Part shown: positions 10,153 through 21,197 of the stretch, in pieces
Layout of the letters: every line of letters begins with the position of its first letter
Position numbering within the stretch: position 1 is the stretch's first letter
DNA from: Polynucleobacter campilacus
Lineage (GTDB): Bacteria > Pseudomonadota > Gammaproteobacteria > Burkholderiales > Burkholderiaceae
Length of the DNA stretch: 64,000 bases
Direction of reading: 5' to 3'
NCBI RefSeq assembly: GCF_002206625.1
Contig: NZ_NGUP01000001.1
Span: 124,001 to 188,000, forward strand
Translations under genes and position numbers: made by a program
Notes under the pieces: model-generated
The model's database searches: none
What the model saw: the letters and a program-made list of their open reading frames with translations, nothing else
What the model was told of the DNA's origin: nothing

Positions 10153-10180
10153 TTTATAGATAGATATATGGAGTGCAAAA

Positions 10181-12784
10181 ATGAGAATAGATAAGTTAAC
10201 CACTAAATTTCAAGAGGCTTTAAGTGAGGCCCAAAGTATCGCTTTAGCCAAAGATAATCAATATATTGAGCCAGCCCACGTGTTGCTGGCAATGTTGCGT
10301 GATTCTGATGGGGCTGCCAAGAGTTTGTTAACCCGTGCCGGGGTAAATATTTCAGGTCTTGAAAAGGGCGCAGAGAAGATCATTGCGAATTTGCCTGAGG
10401 TGCAGGGCACTAGTGGTGAAGTGCAAGTAGGCCGTGATTTAAGCAACTGGCTTAACCTTTGTGAAAAAGAAGCTAACAAGCGTAATGACCAGTTTATTGC
10501 TGGCGAGTTGTTTTTGTTAGTGGTGGCCGATGACAAAGGCGAGCTTGGCAAAGTAGCTCGTGAAAATGGATTAAATCGTAAATCATTAGAGGCGGCTATT
10601 GATTTAGTACGCGGAGGAGAATCAGTGAATAGTGCAGATGCTGAAGGTCAACGCGAGGCCCTCAAGAAATACACCATCGATTTAACCGAGCGTGCCCGGA
10701 TGGGTAAGTTAGATCCTGTGATTGGTCGTGATGATGAGATTCGTCGCACCATTCAGATCTTGCAGCGTCGCGGTAAGAATAATCCGGTTCTGATTGGGGA
10801 GCCTGGTGTTGGTAAGACTGCAATTGTCGAGGGCTTAGCGCAACGTATTGTTAATGGAGAAGTTCCTGAAACCCTTAAGAACAAGCGCGTCCTCGTTTTG
10901 GATATGGCCTTGTTGTTAGCGGGCGCCAAGTATCGCGGTGAGTTTGAGGAGCGTTTAAAAGCTGTTCTGAGTGATGTTGCCAAAGACGAAGGTCAAACCA
11001 TCATCTTTATTGATGAGATCCATACGATGGTTGGTGCTGGTAAAGGTGATGGCGCAATGGATGCTGGCAATATGCTCAAGCCTGCATTAGCTCGTGGTGA
11101 ATTGCATTGTATCGGCGCAACAACTTTAGATGAGTACCGGAAGTACATTGAAAAAGATGCTGCACTAGAGCGTCGTTTCCAAAAAGTCATGGTTGAAGAA
11201 CCTAGCGTGGAAGCAACGATTGCGATCTTGCGTGGTTTACAAGAGCGTTATGAGCTTCATCATGGTATTGAGATTACTGATCCAGCCATTGTGGCTGCTG
11301 CAGAGTTGTCGCATCGCTATATTACAGACCGTTTTCTGCCAGATAAGGCTATCGACTTAATTGACGAGGCGGGTTCACGCATTCGGATGGAGATCGATTC
11401 CAAACCAGAGGTGATGGATAAATTAGAGCGTCGCCTGATTCAACTCAAGATTGAACGTGAAGCAGTCAAGAAAGAAAAAGATGAAGCTTCTCAAAAGCGT
11501 CTGGGCCTCATTGAGGATGAAATTAAGCGCCTCGGTGCTGAGTACGCTGACTTAGAGGAAATCTGGAAAGCAGAAAAGGGTGCTGTTTTGGGTGCCGCCC
11601 ATCTAAAAGAAGAGATCGAAAAAGTTCGCGGTGATATCACTAGGCTACAACGCGAAGGTAAGTTAGAACAGGTTGCTGAATTGCAATATGGAAAATTGCC
11701 AGAGCTGGAAGCCAAACTTAAGTCTGCCGCTGCCGCTGAAGCTAAAGGCGATAAGAATGGTATTGTGAAGAACAAACTTTTGCGGACTCAAGTAGGTGCT
11801 GAAGAAATTGCTGAAGTGGTGTCTCGCGCTACTGGTATTCCGGTATCGAAGATGATGCAGGGCGAGCGCGATAAGTTACTCAAGATGGAAGAGCTTTTAC
11901 ATAAGCGTGTGGTTGGTCAGGAAGAAGCGATTCGCGCAGTATCAGATGCGATCCGTCGCTCCCGTGCCGGCTTATCTGAAGAGAATCGTCCTTATGGATC
12001 TTTCTTGTTTTTAGGACCTACTGGTGTTGGTAAGACAGAACTCTGCAAAGCTTTAGCAGGATTCTTATTTGATAGTGAAGAGCATCTTATTCGCATTGAC
12101 ATGAGTGAATTCATGGAGAAACACAGTGTTGCGCGTTTGATTGGTGCGCCTCCAGGCTATGTGGGCTACGAAGAGGGCGGCTATTTGACTGAGCAAGTCC
12201 GTCGACATCCTTATAGTGTGATTCTCTTTGACGAGATTGAAAAAGCGCACCCTGATGTCTTTAACGTACTCCTACAAGTATTGGATGATGGTCGTTTAAC
12301 GGATGGTCAAGGTCGCACTGTAGACTTTAAGAACACCGTGATTGTGATGACTAGCAATATTGGCTCCCATCTCATTCAGTCGATGACTGGCAAGAAGCAG
12401 TTAGAGATTAAGGAGGCTGTGTTTGAAGAGCTTAAGAGTCATTTCCGTCCAGAGTTCTTGAACCGCATTGATGAGATTGTGGTCTTCCATGGCTTGGATA
12501 AAGGCAATATTGCTAATATCGCTAAGATCTTGCTCAAAAACTTGTCAGATCGTTTGGCAAAAGTGGATATGCAGCTCGAGGTCAGTGATGCTGCCTTGAA
12601 TAAGATTGCTGAGGTTGGCTTTGATCCTATCTATGGAGCAAGACCACTCAAGCGGGCTATTCAGCAGTTCATCGAGAACCCCGTTTCTAAGATGATCTTA
12701 GAAGGTAAGTTCGGACCTAGGGATGTAGTGCCTGTGGATGTTGATAAAAAGGGCGACTTTAGCTTCACACGTCAGGTTCACTAA
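10181..12784 (+). CDS. clpB: ATP-dependent chaperone ClpB
   Basis: Two AAA+ modules ([33 protein letters not shown]), middle coiled coil, Clp_N repeats. Confidence 0.98.
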   Translation: MRIDKLTTKFQEALSEAQSIALAKDNQYIEPAHVLLAMLRDSDGAAKSLLTRAGVNISGLEKGAEKIIANLPEVQGTSGEVQVGRDLSNWLNLCEKEANKRNDQFIAGELFLLVVADDKGELGKVARENGLNRKSLEAAIDLVRGGESVNSADAEGQREALKKYTIDLTERARMGKLDPVIGRDDEIRRTIQILQRRGKNNPVLIGEPGVGKTAIVEGLAQRIVNGEVPETLKNKRVLVLDMALLLAGAKYRGEFEERLKAVLSDVAKDEGQTIIFIDEIHTMVGAGKGDGAMDAGNMLKPALARGELHCIGATTLDEYRKYIEKDAALERRFQKVMVEEPSVEATIAILRGLQERYELHHGIEITDPAIVAAAELSHRYITDRFLPDKAIDLIDEAGSRIRMEIDSKPEVMDKLERRLIQLKIEREAVKKEKDEASQKRLGLIEDEIKRLGAEYADLEEIWKAEKGAVLGAAHLKEEIEKVRGDITRLQREGKLEQVAELQYGKLPELEAKLKSAAAAEAKGDKNGIVKNKLLRTQVGAEEIAEVVSRATGIPVSKMMQGERDKLLKMEELLHKRVVGQEEAIRAVSDAIRRSRAGLSEENRPYGSFLFLGPTGVGKTELCKALAGFLFDSEEHLIRIDMSEFMEKHSVARLIGAPPGYVGYEEGGYLTEQVRRHPYSVILFDEIEKAHPDVFNVLLQVLDDGRLTDGQGRTVDFKNTVIVMTSNIGSHLIQSMTGKKQLEIKEAVFEELKSHFRPEFLNRIDEIVVFHGLDKGNIANIAKILLKNLSDRLAKVDMQLEVSDAALNKIAEVGFDPIYGARPLKRAIQQFIENPVSKMILEGKFGPRDVVPVDVDKKGDFSFTRQVH

Positions 12785-12825
12785 GTATTTCAGCAGAAAT
12801 CCTCCTACGCCAGTAAACTCGGTAC

Positions 12826-14064
12826 ATGACTGTTGCCCTAACCAGTAGGCGCGCCAGTGATGTCCGGGTTATTGGTCTGATCAGCCTGGCGCACGGCAGC
12901 TCCCACTTCTTTCATTTGATTCTTCCGCCGATGTTTCCATGGCTGAAGGATGCTTTTGCTTTAAGTTATGCAGAGCTTGGTTTGCTCATGTCAGTCTTCT
13001 TTGTAGTTTCATGTATTGCGCAGGCTGCCTCTGGATTCTTGGTGGACCGAATTGGAGCAAGACCAGTTTTGTTTGGTGGCATAGGCTTATTTGTGCTTGC
13101 AGCCCTTGTGTATTCCCAAAGTAATGGCTATGCAATGTTATTAGCGGGAGCGGTTATTGCTGGTTGCGGTAATGGTATCTTCCATCCGGTTGATTACACG
13201 CTCATCAATCACAAGGTATCGCCACCTAATCTCCCATATGCATATTCAATGCATGGAGTAACTGGCTACTTGGGTTGGGCAGCCGCACCAGCGTTTATGG
13301 TTGGGATTGCACAGTTGACAGATTGGCGTATTGCCTTCTTAGCCGCTGCTTTTTTAGAGGTCTCTATCTTAGTGATACTTTGGCTAAATAAAAATTACCT
13401 CCTGGACAACGTTCAGGAGCGACATGAGAACACCCATGCAAGCAACCATGCATCTAATCCTGGGTTTACTCAAGAGAGTCCATTTGCGTTTCTAAAATTA
13501 ACTGCCGTATGGTTATGTTGGATTTTCTTTTTCTTCAGCATGGCATCTACATCGAGCTTGCAATCATTTGCGCCAAGCGCATTATTTAATATTTATGAAG
13601 TGCCTTTGGATGTCGGAAGTTATTACATCACCTTATTAGCCTTAGGCAGTGCGGCAGGTGTTTTATTTGGCGGCTATCTTGCTGCAAAACTACAGGCGCC
13701 AGAGCTTATTGTGACTTCTTGCTTGTCTGTAACGATAGTAATGAGCTTATTACTGGGTACGGGGTTCATTCCAGTTGGTCTTATTCCCTTTTTATTCATT
13801 GGCTTAGGATTTGGTTATGGGCTTGTTGCTCCTTCCCGAGATCTTTTGGTCAAGACAGTAACTCCTAAAGGTGTAGCAGGGCGCGTATATGGAATTGTGT
13901 ATTCAGGGATTGATTTGGGTGCCGCAGTTGGCCCTTTTATTTTCGGCCTCTTTATGGATGCGGGCTTGCCAAAGGCTCTCTTCTTAGGCATTGTGCTATT
14001 CCAATTAATGATTATTCCAACCGTATTTAAGGTTTCCACTGGCGTCAAAAAGGCCAGTATTTGA
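12826..14064 (+). CDS. MFS transporter
   Basis: About 12 hydrophobic segments; GFLVDRIGARPVLFGGI loop motif. Confidence 0.88.
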   Translation: MTVALTSRRASDVRVIGLISLAHGSSHFFHLILPPMFPWLKDAFALSYAELGLLMSVFFVVSCIAQAASGFLVDRIGARPVLFGGIGLFVLAALVYSQSNGYAMLLAGAVIAGCGNGIFHPVDYTLINHKVSPPNLPYAYSMHGVTGYLGWAAAPAFMVGIAQLTDWRIAFLAAAFLEVSILVILWLNKNYLLDNVQERHENTHASNHASNPGFTQESPFAFLKLTAVWLCWIFFFFSMASTSSLQSFAPSALFNIYEVPLDVGSYYITLLALGSAAGVLFGGYLAAKLQAPELIVTSCLSVTIVMSLLLGTGFIPVGLIPFLFIGLGFGYGLVAPSRDLLVKTVTPKGVAGRVYGIVYSGIDLGAAVGPFIFGLFMDAGLPKALFLGIVLFQLMIIPTVFKVSTGVKKASI

Positions 14065-14119
14065 TTCGTAATCGATTGCGTCAAGTAAACTTTAAAAATT
14101 AAAATAATGGAGACATTAA

Positions 14120-14518
14120 ATGAAGCAGTTAATTGATCGAATTGATCATATTGTTTTAACGGTGACTGATATTGAGGTGACTACTCAGTATTACGAAAAA
14201 GTATTTGGCTTTGAAAGAGAATTTTTCAAGGGGCCTGAGGGGCAGCCACGCTATGCATTGCGTTTTGGCCATCTCAAGATTAATTTACAAGACCGAGATA
14301 CAGAGACTCCCACAAAAGCAAGGGTACCAACTATTGGATCTGGCGATTTCTGTTTGATTGCCTCGGTTCCTTTGGATGAATTTATTGAGCACCTTAATAA
14401 GAATGAAATCCCAATCGATGTAGGCCCTGTCCCGCGTCGTGGTGCGCTTGGTCCGATACGCTCGGTATATTTGCGTGATCCAGACGGAAACTTAGTTGAA
14501 GTAGCTGAATACGTCTAA
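14120..14518 (+). CDS. VOC (glyoxalase/bleomycin resistance) family protein
   Basis: RIDHIVLTVTDIEVTTQYYEKVFGF and SVYLRDPDGNLVEVAEY motifs. Confidence 0.92.
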   Translation: MKQLIDRIDHIVLTVTDIEVTTQYYEKVFGFEREFFKGPEGQPRYALRFGHLKINLQDRDTETPTKARVPTIGSGDFCLIASVPLDEFIEHLNKNEIPIDVGPVPRRGALGPIRSVYLRDPDGNLVEVAEYV

Positions 14519-14620
14519 ACCCATTTCTTTGTTGTTCTAAAAATGAAGCGTAATTGCGCTTAGTGATGTATTTCATAATGCGAAATATCATTACACTGCG
14601 TAAAATGTGGTCCGATCAGT

Positions 14621-14634
14621 TGCAATCAATTGCA
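14621..14634. promoter_or_regulatory. Palindrome TGCAAT-CA-ATTGCA upstream of aceA
   Basis: Perfect 6-2-6 inverted repeat in the roughly 300 nt intergenic region. Confidence 0.4.
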
Positions 14635-14756
14635 TCTTGGTAAGTGAGTCATCATTCCGCATTATAAAAATAGTCATTTAAGTGATTGTTTTTAAATAAC
14701 TAAATATTTTTATAAAACCCTGCAATATCCCTTGCTTACTTTGTTGAACTGTCTAA

Positions 14757-14788
14757 ACTCTTATATAAGACATAAGAGTCAAATGTCT
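14757..14788 (+). promoter_or_regulatory. Overlapping inverted repeats in the aceA leader
   Basis: ACTCTTAT(7)ATAAGAGT at 14757-14779 overlaps AGACAT(9)ATGTCT at 14768-14788. Confidence 0.4.
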
Positions 14789-14826
14789 CTATATTGGAAT
14801 TACTTGTTTAACTTAGGGAGAAAAAC

Positions 14827-16125
14827 ATGGCAGATCGCAAAGCAGAAATCGCAGCACTCCAAAAAGATTGGGACACCAATCCACGTTGGAAAGGTATTAC
14901 CCGCGGCTACACGGCAGAAGATGTTGTCCGTCTGCGCGGCTCACTTAAGATTGAGCACACCTTAGCTAAGCATGGTGCCGAGCGTTTATGGCAATTAGTC
15001 AATAACGAAGCTTACGTGAATTGCTTAGGTGCCTTGACTGGTGGTCAAGCAATGCAACAAGTGAAAGCGGGTATTCAAGCAATCTACCTATCTGGTTGGC
15101 AGGTTGCTGCCGATGGCAATTCTTATGCTGCTATGTACCCAGACCAATCTTTATATCCAGTAGATTCCGTTCCAAAGATGGTTGAACGTATTAATAATTC
15201 TTTCCAGCGCGCTGATGAAATTCAAACAGCCAAAGGAATTAATAAGGGTGACGCAGGTTATATCGAGTACTTTGCACCCATCGTTGCAGACGCCGAAGCC
15301 GGTTTTGGTGGCGTATTGAATGCATTTGAATTAAGTAAGGCATTGATCAAGCAGGGCGCGGCCGGTGTTCACTTCGAAGATCAATTGTCTTCAGTAAAAA
15401 AGTGTGGCCACTTAGGTGGCAAGGTATTGTTGCCAACCGCCGAATCTGTTCAGAAACTGATCTCTGCTCGTTTGGCCGCTGATGTTATGGGTGTTTCAAC
15501 CATTATCTTGGCGCGTACTGATGCTGAAGCTGCTGACTTATTAACGTCTGACTATGATGAAAACGACAAGCCATTCTTGACTGGCGAGCGGACTCCAGAG
15601 GGGTTCTATAAAACACGCAAGGGCTTGGATCAAGCAATCTCACGTGGTTTAGCATACGCCGCTTACGCTGATATGGTGTGGTGTGAGACAGGTACGCCTG
15701 ACCTTGATTTTGCTCGGAAATTTGCTGAAGCCATTCGTGCGAAATTCCCAGGCAAGATGTTGGCATATAACTGCTCACCATCGTTCAATTGGAAGAAAAA
15801 CTTGGATGATGCAACGATTGCAAAGTTTCAACGTGAGCTAGGTGCTATGGGTTACAAATATCAATTCATCACCCTCGCTGGTATTCATTCCATGTGGTAC
15901 AACATGTTTGATTTAGCACAAGACTATATGCAGCGCGGTATGACTGCCTATATCGAGAAAGTGCAGGAGCCAGAATTTGCTGCTCGTGATCGTGGTTACA
16001 CTTTCGTTTCACATCAGCAAGAAGTTGGTACCGGTTACTTTGATGATGTCACCACCGTCATTCAGGGTGGCAAGTCTTCCGTAACCGCATTGACTGGCTC
16101 TACTGAGGAAGAGCAGTTCCACTAA
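14827..16125 (+). CDS. aceA: Isocitrate lyase
   Basis: Contains [16 protein letters not shown] (KKCGH catalytic motif), [33 protein letters not shown]. Confidence 0.98.
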   Translation: MADRKAEIAALQKDWDTNPRWKGITRGYTAEDVVRLRGSLKIEHTLAKHGAERLWQLVNNEAYVNCLGALTGGQAMQQVKAGIQAIYLSGWQVAADGNSYAAMYPDQSLYPVDSVPKMVERINNSFQRADEIQTAKGINKGDAGYIEYFAPIVADAEAGFGGVLNAFELSKALIKQGAAGVHFEDQLSSVKKCGHLGGKVLLPTAESVQKLISARLAADVMGVSTIILARTDAEAADLLTSDYDENDKPFLTGERTPEGFYKTRKGLDQAISRGLAYAAYADMVWCETGTPDLDFARKFAEAIRAKFPGKMLAYNCSPSFNWKKNLDDATIAKFQRELGAMGYKYQFITLAGIHSMWYNMFDLAQDYMQRGMTAYIEKVQEPEFAARDRGYTFVSHQQEVGTGYFDDVTTVIQGGKSSVTALTGSTEEEQFH

Positions 16126-16178
16126 CTCCTACTAGATCCCTAAGTAGTTTGTATTAGCAGTAGCACTCATTACTGCCG

Positions 16179-16222
16179 CGGCATCTAAATTACCCCACAA
16201 GGGTGACTTAGATGCCGTTTTC
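16179..16222 (+). terminator. Rho-independent terminator downstream of aceA
   Basis: CGGCATCTAA (16179-16188) pairs with TTAGATGCCG (16208-16217), inner ACCC/GGGT pairing, followed by TTTTC. Confidence 0.75.
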
Positions 16223-16237
16223 GTATACATTCTTGCC

Positions 16238-16678
16238 ATGAGCAATTGCGTACTGTGTAAAGACGAACTCAAGCCTGAAGAGGGGCAGCTGATTTGGCGA
16301 GGTGATGACTGTCGTGTGATTCTCGTCAATGATCCTGACCTACCTGGTTTTTGTAGAGTGATTTGGAATCGTCATATAGCAGAGATGACTGATTTGACCT
16401 ATGGTGAGCGCGAGCACCTCATGGCGCTCGTATTTGTCGTGGAAGAGGTAGTACGCCATGTCATGCATCCCGATAAGGTTAACATTGCTGCATTGGGTAA
16501 TATGGTTCCCCATATTCATTGGCATGTCATACCCAGATATAAAGACGATGCTTTTTTCCCAGGGTCTGCATGGTCAGTGCGGACTCAAGAGACGACGAAA
16601 TCTTCTCTAGAGGCTAGAAGCGCTCTTGCTAAGCAGTTGCCTGCCGCAATTCGCTCTGCAATTTCTCAAATGCATTAA
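16238..16678 (+). CDS. HIT family protein
   Basis: NMVPHIHWHVIPRY = HxHxH histidine triad; CxxC near the N-terminus. Confidence 0.94.
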   Translation: MSNCVLCKDELKPEEGQLIWRGDDCRVILVNDPDLPGFCRVIWNRHIAEMTDLTYGEREHLMALVFVVEEVVRHVMHPDKVNIAALGNMVPHIHWHVIPRYKDDAFFPGSAWSVRTQETTKSSLEARSALAKQLPAAIRSAISQMH

Positions 16679-16741
16679 ATTACTACTAAATCAGTAAAAA
16701 GCTGAAAGTAGCACCCACAATAAAAAAGATGGAGACGGGTA

Positions 16742-17413
16742 GTGATAGACAAGATTATTCCTAGCGTGGCGCAGGCTATGCAGGATATTAGTGATGGCTC
16801 AACCATTTTAGTTTCTGGTTTTGGTGGCGCGGGCTTACCGATTTACTTATTAGACGCGTTAGCAAAGCAGGGTGCCAAGAACCTCACTATTGTGAGCAAT
16901 AATGCTGGAAATTCTGGTGTTGGTATTGCAAAGCTCATTGGCGCTGGTCAAGTCAAGAAAATGGTTTGTTCTTTTCCACGGCAACCTGAGTCTGGAGCTT
17001 TTGATGAACTCTACCGTGCTGGCAAGATTGAATTAGAGTTGGTCCCACAAGGCACTCTAGCAGAGCGTATTCGTGCTGGCGGCGCAGGTATTGGAGGCTT
17101 TTACACGCCGACGGGTTTTGGTACGGAATTAGCCAATGGTAAAGATACTCGCGTCATTAATGGAGTAAATCATATTTTAGAAACAGCGATCAAAGCAGAT
17201 TACGCATTGATCAAAGCTGATAAGGGTGATCGTTGGGGTAATCTGACTTACCATCGAACCGGACGGAACTTTGGACCAATTATGGCGACTGCCGCTCGCT
17301 GTACTATTGCCCAAGTCAATCAGATTGTAGACTTGGGTGCATTAGATCCAGAAAATATTGTGACCCCTGGCATTTTCGTAAAACGCGTTGTGCGTGTTGG
17401 AGATAAATCATGA
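16742..17413 (+). CDS. 3-oxoacid CoA-transferase subunit A (GTG start)
   Basis: GSTILVSGFGGAGLP, NAGNSGVGIAKLI, PTGFGTELANGK: CoA transferase family I alpha subunit. Confidence 0.93.
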   Translation: MIDKIIPSVAQAMQDISDGSTILVSGFGGAGLPIYLLDALAKQGAKNLTIVSNNAGNSGVGIAKLIGAGQVKKMVCSFPRQPESGAFDELYRAGKIELELVPQGTLAERIRAGGAGIGGFYTPTGFGTELANGKDTRVINGVNHILETAIKADYALIKADKGDRWGNLTYHRTGRNFGPIMATAARCTIAQVNQIVDLGALDPENIVTPGIFVKRVVRVGDKS

Positions 17414-18072
17414 TTGATCTCTCTAAAGTACAAAAGCGTACGACAGCGCAAATTGCTAAGCGCATTGTTCAAGATATACCCGATGGTGCTCATGTGAACT
17501 TAGGTATCGGTCAACCAATGACCATTTCTAATTTCCTTCCTTCGGATAAAGAAATTCTCCTGCACTCCGAAAATGGTTTGCTGGGCATGGGCCCATTAGC
17601 GAAAGAGCATGAGATTGACCAAGAGTTGGTGAATGCTGGTAAACAGCCAGTCACGATGCTTCCCGGAGCTTCACTATGTCATCATGCGGATTCTTTCGTC
17701 ATGATTCGTGGCGGACATATCGATATTTGCGTATTGGGTGCCTTTCAGGTTTCTATCAAGGGCGATATCGCTAACTGGCGCACTGGTGACCCTAAGGCCA
17801 TTCCTGCAGTGGGCGGTGCCATGGATCTTGCTTTAGGTGCTCAGAAGTTATTTGTCATGATGGAACATCTCACGAAGTCTGGAGAATCTAAATTAGTTCA
17901 AGAATGCACTTACCCCTTAACCGCCCTAGCAGCAGTAGATTGTATTTATACCGACTTAGCAACCATTGCAGTAACGCCTGAAGGTTTAGTGGCAATTGAT
18001 TGGGTAGATGGACTGAGCTTTGAAGACTTACAAGAGCTCAGCAAAGTGCCAATGCATAGGCTTAGGAAATAA
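17410..18072 (+). CDS. 3-oxoacid CoA-transferase subunit B
   Basis: VNLGIGQPMTISNFLP, LHSENGLLGMGP (catalytic Glu, SENG); overlaps subunit A by 4 nt. Confidence 0.94.
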   Translation: MIDLSKVQKRTTAQIAKRIVQDIPDGAHVNLGIGQPMTISNFLPSDKEILLHSENGLLGMGPLAKEHEIDQELVNAGKQPVTMLPGASLCHHADSFVMIRGGHIDICVLGAFQVSIKGDIANWRTGDPKAIPAVGGAMDLALGAQKLFVMMEHLTKSGESKLVQECTYPLTALAAVDCIYTDLATIAVTPEGLVAIDWVDGLSFEDLQELSKVPMHRLRK

Positions 18073-18073
18073 T

Positions 18074-19060
18074 GTGCACTCCAAACTGAAACTCAACCAT
18101 TTTTTCTTAGCACTGTTATTTTGGATTGGCTTGGGCTCTACCCATGCTGCTGATATTGCACCTGCCTATCCCAATAAACCCATTCAATTGATTGTTGGGT
18201 TTTCTCCTGGCGGTTCAGCAGATACAGTAGGGCGCGCTTTAGCAGAGGGCTTATCCACTCGACTTGGGCAGCCTGTCATTGTCCTTAATAAAGCAGGGGC
18301 TAATGGCAATATTGCTGCAGAACTTGTAGCTCGCTCAGCGCCGGATGGATATACCTTGTATTTCCCGTCGATTGGCCATGCTGTGAATGCATCGCTGTAT
18401 AAAAATCTTCCTTACGATCCAATCAAAGATTTCACTGCTATTGGTAGCGTATTTTCAGCGCCAAATATGTTGGTAGTTCCTATGAACTCACCCTATAAGT
18501 CTGTGGCTGAGGTTATCGCTGCAGCAAAAAGTAACCCTGGAAGGCTCACTTTTGCTTCTAGCGGTAGTGGAACATCGGTTCATCTCTCGGCAGTATTGTT
18601 TGAAAAAATGGCAAAAATTGACATGATCCATGTGCCATACAAAGGAACCGGTAGCGCTATGCCTGATGTGATTTCGGGTCAAGTTGATATGAGCTTTCCG
18701 AATCTACCAAGCGCGGTGCCGCAAGTAAAAGCTGGCAATTTAAGGGGTTTAGCTATAACGAGTGCAAAGCGTTCAGCTGCAGCGCCCGATGTTCCCACTA
18801 TCGCAGAATCTGGCTTGCCTGGTTACGACATGGCAACCTGGTATGGATTAGTGGCACCAGCAAATTTACCAATAGGCATACGTAGTCGCTTGAATAAAGA
18901 GCTGCAAAGTATTTTGGCTGATCCTAAATTTAAGGATAAGCTGATTGCACAGGGTGCTGACCCAATGCCAGGAAGTCCCGAACAATTTTCTATTTTCATT
19001 AAAAGTGAAATGGAAAAGTGGCGTAAGCTGATTGCGCAGTCACAAATTACAGTTGATTAG
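18074..19060 (+). CDS. Bug/TctC family substrate-binding protein (probable GTG start; the ORF track extends to 18020)
   Basis: Signal peptide after VHSKLKLNHFFLALLFWIG; YPNKPIQLIVGFSPGGSADTVGRAL; HVPYKGTGSAMPDVISGQVD. Confidence 0.92.
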   Translation: MHSKLKLNHFFLALLFWIGLGSTHAADIAPAYPNKPIQLIVGFSPGGSADTVGRALAEGLSTRLGQPVIVLNKAGANGNIAAELVARSAPDGYTLYFPSIGHAVNASLYKNLPYDPIKDFTAIGSVFSAPNMLVVPMNSPYKSVAEVIAAAKSNPGRLTFASSGSGTSVHLSAVLFEKMAKIDMIHVPYKGTGSAMPDVISGQVDMSFPNLPSAVPQVKAGNLRGLAITSAKRSAAAPDVPTIAESGLPGYDMATWYGLVAPANLPIGIRSRLNKELQSILADPKFKDKLIAQGADPMPGSPEQFSIFIKSEMEKWRKLIAQSQITVD

Positions 19061-19099
19061 ACTAGTTGCTGAATCAAAGAATTTACTAAAGGAATATTC

Positions 19100-20269
19100 A
19101 TGTCGTTTGCATCCAATGCCTGTATCGCTGGAATATATGAGCACCCATTGCGTGTAGCTCCAGATCACACAGTTGCTCAGTTGCATGCTGAAGTAGCACG
19201 AGGCGCTTTATTAGATGCTGGACTTACTTTAGATGATGTAGATGGGTATTTTTGTGCAGGTGATGCGCCAGGTATGGGCCCGGTATCAATGGCAGACTAT
19301 TTGGGCCTCAAGAAATTAAAATACTTGGACTCCACTGATACCGGTGGCTCTTCCTATCTAACCCATGTTAATCATGCAGCACGTGCTATTGCAGCGGGGC
19401 AATGTAAGGTAGCCTTAATCACCTTGGCAGGGCGCCCAAAGTCTGAGGGCTCTAGTGGTACACAGGTTCGTAGCCAGTGGGCTAGCGCTCCCGACTTTGC
19501 ATTTGAAAAGCCATACTCACCAGCACCTTTAAATACGTATGCGATGTGCGCAATGCGCCATATGTATGAGTTTGGTACCACTAGCGAACAGCTTGCTTGG
19601 ATTAAGGTAGCCGCCTCACATCATGCGCAACACAATCCGAATGCTGCCTTAAAGGATGTTTTAACTGTTGAAGATGTCTTGAATTCTCCAATGATTGCTG
19701 ATCCATTACACCGTGCAGATTGTTGCGTGGTAACTGATAGCGGTGGGGCACTGGTAGTAGTGCATCCTGATATTGCTAAGACTTTAAAAAAGCCCGTCGT
19801 TACGATGATGGGTGCGGGCGAAACTACTAAGGGTCAGATGGGCGGCAAAGTTGACCTGACCTATTCTGGTTTAGCTTGGGCTGCTCCTCTTGCATTTAAG
19901 GAAGCCAAGTTAACACCTGAGCAAATTCGCTATGCATCTATTTATGACAGCTTTACTATTACGGTACTCATCCAGTTAGAGGATCTCGGATTCTGTAAAA
20001 AAGGTGAGGGCGGCAAGTTTGTTGAAGGTGGCCAATTAATTTCTGGCAAAGGCAAGCTTGCTTTTAATACCGATGGCGGAGGTTTATGTAATAACCATCC
20101 AGCCAACCGCGGGGGCATGACCAAGGTGATTGAGGCAGTAAGACAGTTGCGCGGAGAAGCCCACCCAGCAGTTCAGGTTCCTAATCTAGAGTTTGCGCTA
20201 GCCTCTGGTATTGGTGGGGCCCTTGGCACACGTCACGGCGCAGCAGTATTAATTTTAGGGAGACTGTGA
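19100..20269 (+). CDS. Thiolase-fold protein (SCP2/Ltp2-like; acetyl-CoA acetyltransferase family)
   Basis: Thiolase fold (AGQCKVALITLAGRPKSEG, HPANRGGMTKVIEAVRQLRGE, GTRHGAAVLILGR), but no Cys in DSTDTGGSS where the thiolase nucleophile lies; DUF35 partner follows. Confidence 0.85.
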   Translation: MSFASNACIAGIYEHPLRVAPDHTVAQLHAEVARGALLDAGLTLDDVDGYFCAGDAPGMGPVSMADYLGLKKLKYLDSTDTGGSSYLTHVNHAARAIAAGQCKVALITLAGRPKSEGSSGTQVRSQWASAPDFAFEKPYSPAPLNTYAMCAMRHMYEFGTTSEQLAWIKVAASHHAQHNPNAALKDVLTVEDVLNSPMIADPLHRADCCVVTDSGGALVVVHPDIAKTLKKPVVTMMGAGETTKGQMGGKVDLTYSGLAWAAPLAFKEAKLTPEQIRYASIYDSFTITVLIQLEDLGFCKKGEGGKFVEGGQLISGKGKLAFNTDGGGLCNNHPANRGGMTKVIEAVRQLRGEAHPAVQVPNLEFALASGIGGALGTRHGAAVLILGRL

Positions 20270-20679
20270 TGAGCCAAGTTAATCCAGACAATAAAGAGCA
20301 TCGCTTACCAAGCCCCATTAGTAATCCTGAAAATATAGATTTTTTAGCGGCCGCTCAGGAGAATCAACTCTTGCTCAAGTATTGCAATAGTTGTAAAGAA
20401 GCACATTACTACCCACGTACTATTTGCCCACATTGCGGCAGTGATGATACGACTTGGGTTAAGTCTAATGGCCATGGAGAAATTTATTCTTATACCGTCA
20501 TGAGGCGTGGAGTGGCTGTGCCATTTGCTATGGCTTATGTCCGCCTGCAAGAGGGTATTTCTATGCTGACTCATTTAACGAATTGCGATTTTGATTCAAT
20601 TCGTATTGGGCAAAAAGTGAAAGTGGTTTTTCAAGAAACAGAAGATGGTCAAAAGACACATTTATTTGAGCCGATCTAA
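20269..20679 (+). CDS. Zn-ribbon OB-fold (DUF35) protein, partner of the thiolase-like protein
   Basis: CNSCKEAHYYPRTICPHCGSDDTTW zinc ribbon followed by an OB-fold; start overlaps the thiolase stop. Confidence 0.92.
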   Translation: MSQVNPDNKEHRLPSPISNPENIDFLAAAQENQLLLKYCNSCKEAHYYPRTICPHCGSDDTTWVKSNGHGEIYSYTVMRRGVAVPFAMAYVRLQEGISMLTHLTNCDFDSIRIGQKVKVVFQETEDGQKTHLFEPI

Positions 20680-20855
20680 TGCGACTTAATATCTAAACCA
20701 CCCTTTAAAACTTCAATATAGCCCTCGGGATTGAGGGTTAACCTTCACGTTGTACTTACTAAAATATTAATTTTTAAAATAACTATGGATTTTCAATATA
20801 AAAGTCATATTTTAAATAGTTAGGCTATTGGCTTTGAAGCGAATACGATTGGGCT

Positions 20856-21197
20856 ATGCCTTCAGCCCCCTTCAAATTTCTACACTTTGCTGCTTCCCTT
20901 CGGCGTATTAATAAGCGCTATAAGCTTGCCGACCAGAAAGAGGTATTGGTGCTTGAGTCGGTTTTGTCAGCCCATGCTGAAAAAGTGAGCTTTTCAGTCC
21001 TCGATTTAATCTTATTAAATGAGATTGCTTCTCAGGCTACCTTGCATTCAGTGATGAGTAATTTAATCACCAAAAAGTTGATTAAGGCCGAGACTTCAAA
21101 AGAGGATGGCAGGCGAAAGTATGTGATACCAACTAAGCTAGCCCTTGAGTGGCTACAAGACTGTTCTGATTTGCTATGTTCAGCCCCTCAGAAATGA
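20856..21197 (+). CDS. Small winged-helix (MarR-like) protein
   Basis: LNEIASQATLHSVMSNLITKKLIKAETSKEDGRRKYVIPT resembles a winged-helix recognition helix and wing. Confidence 0.65.
   Translation: MPSAPFKFLHFAASLRRINKRYKLADQKEVLVLESVLSAHAEKVSFSVLDLILLNEIASQATLHSVMSNLITKKLIKAETSKEDGRRKYVIPTKLALEWLQDCSDLLCSAPQK

Noticed and set aside
20720-20739. Hairpin CCCTC-GGGATT-GAGGG downstream of the DUF35 gene as a terminator
   Set aside because: No T-tract follows; too short to support.
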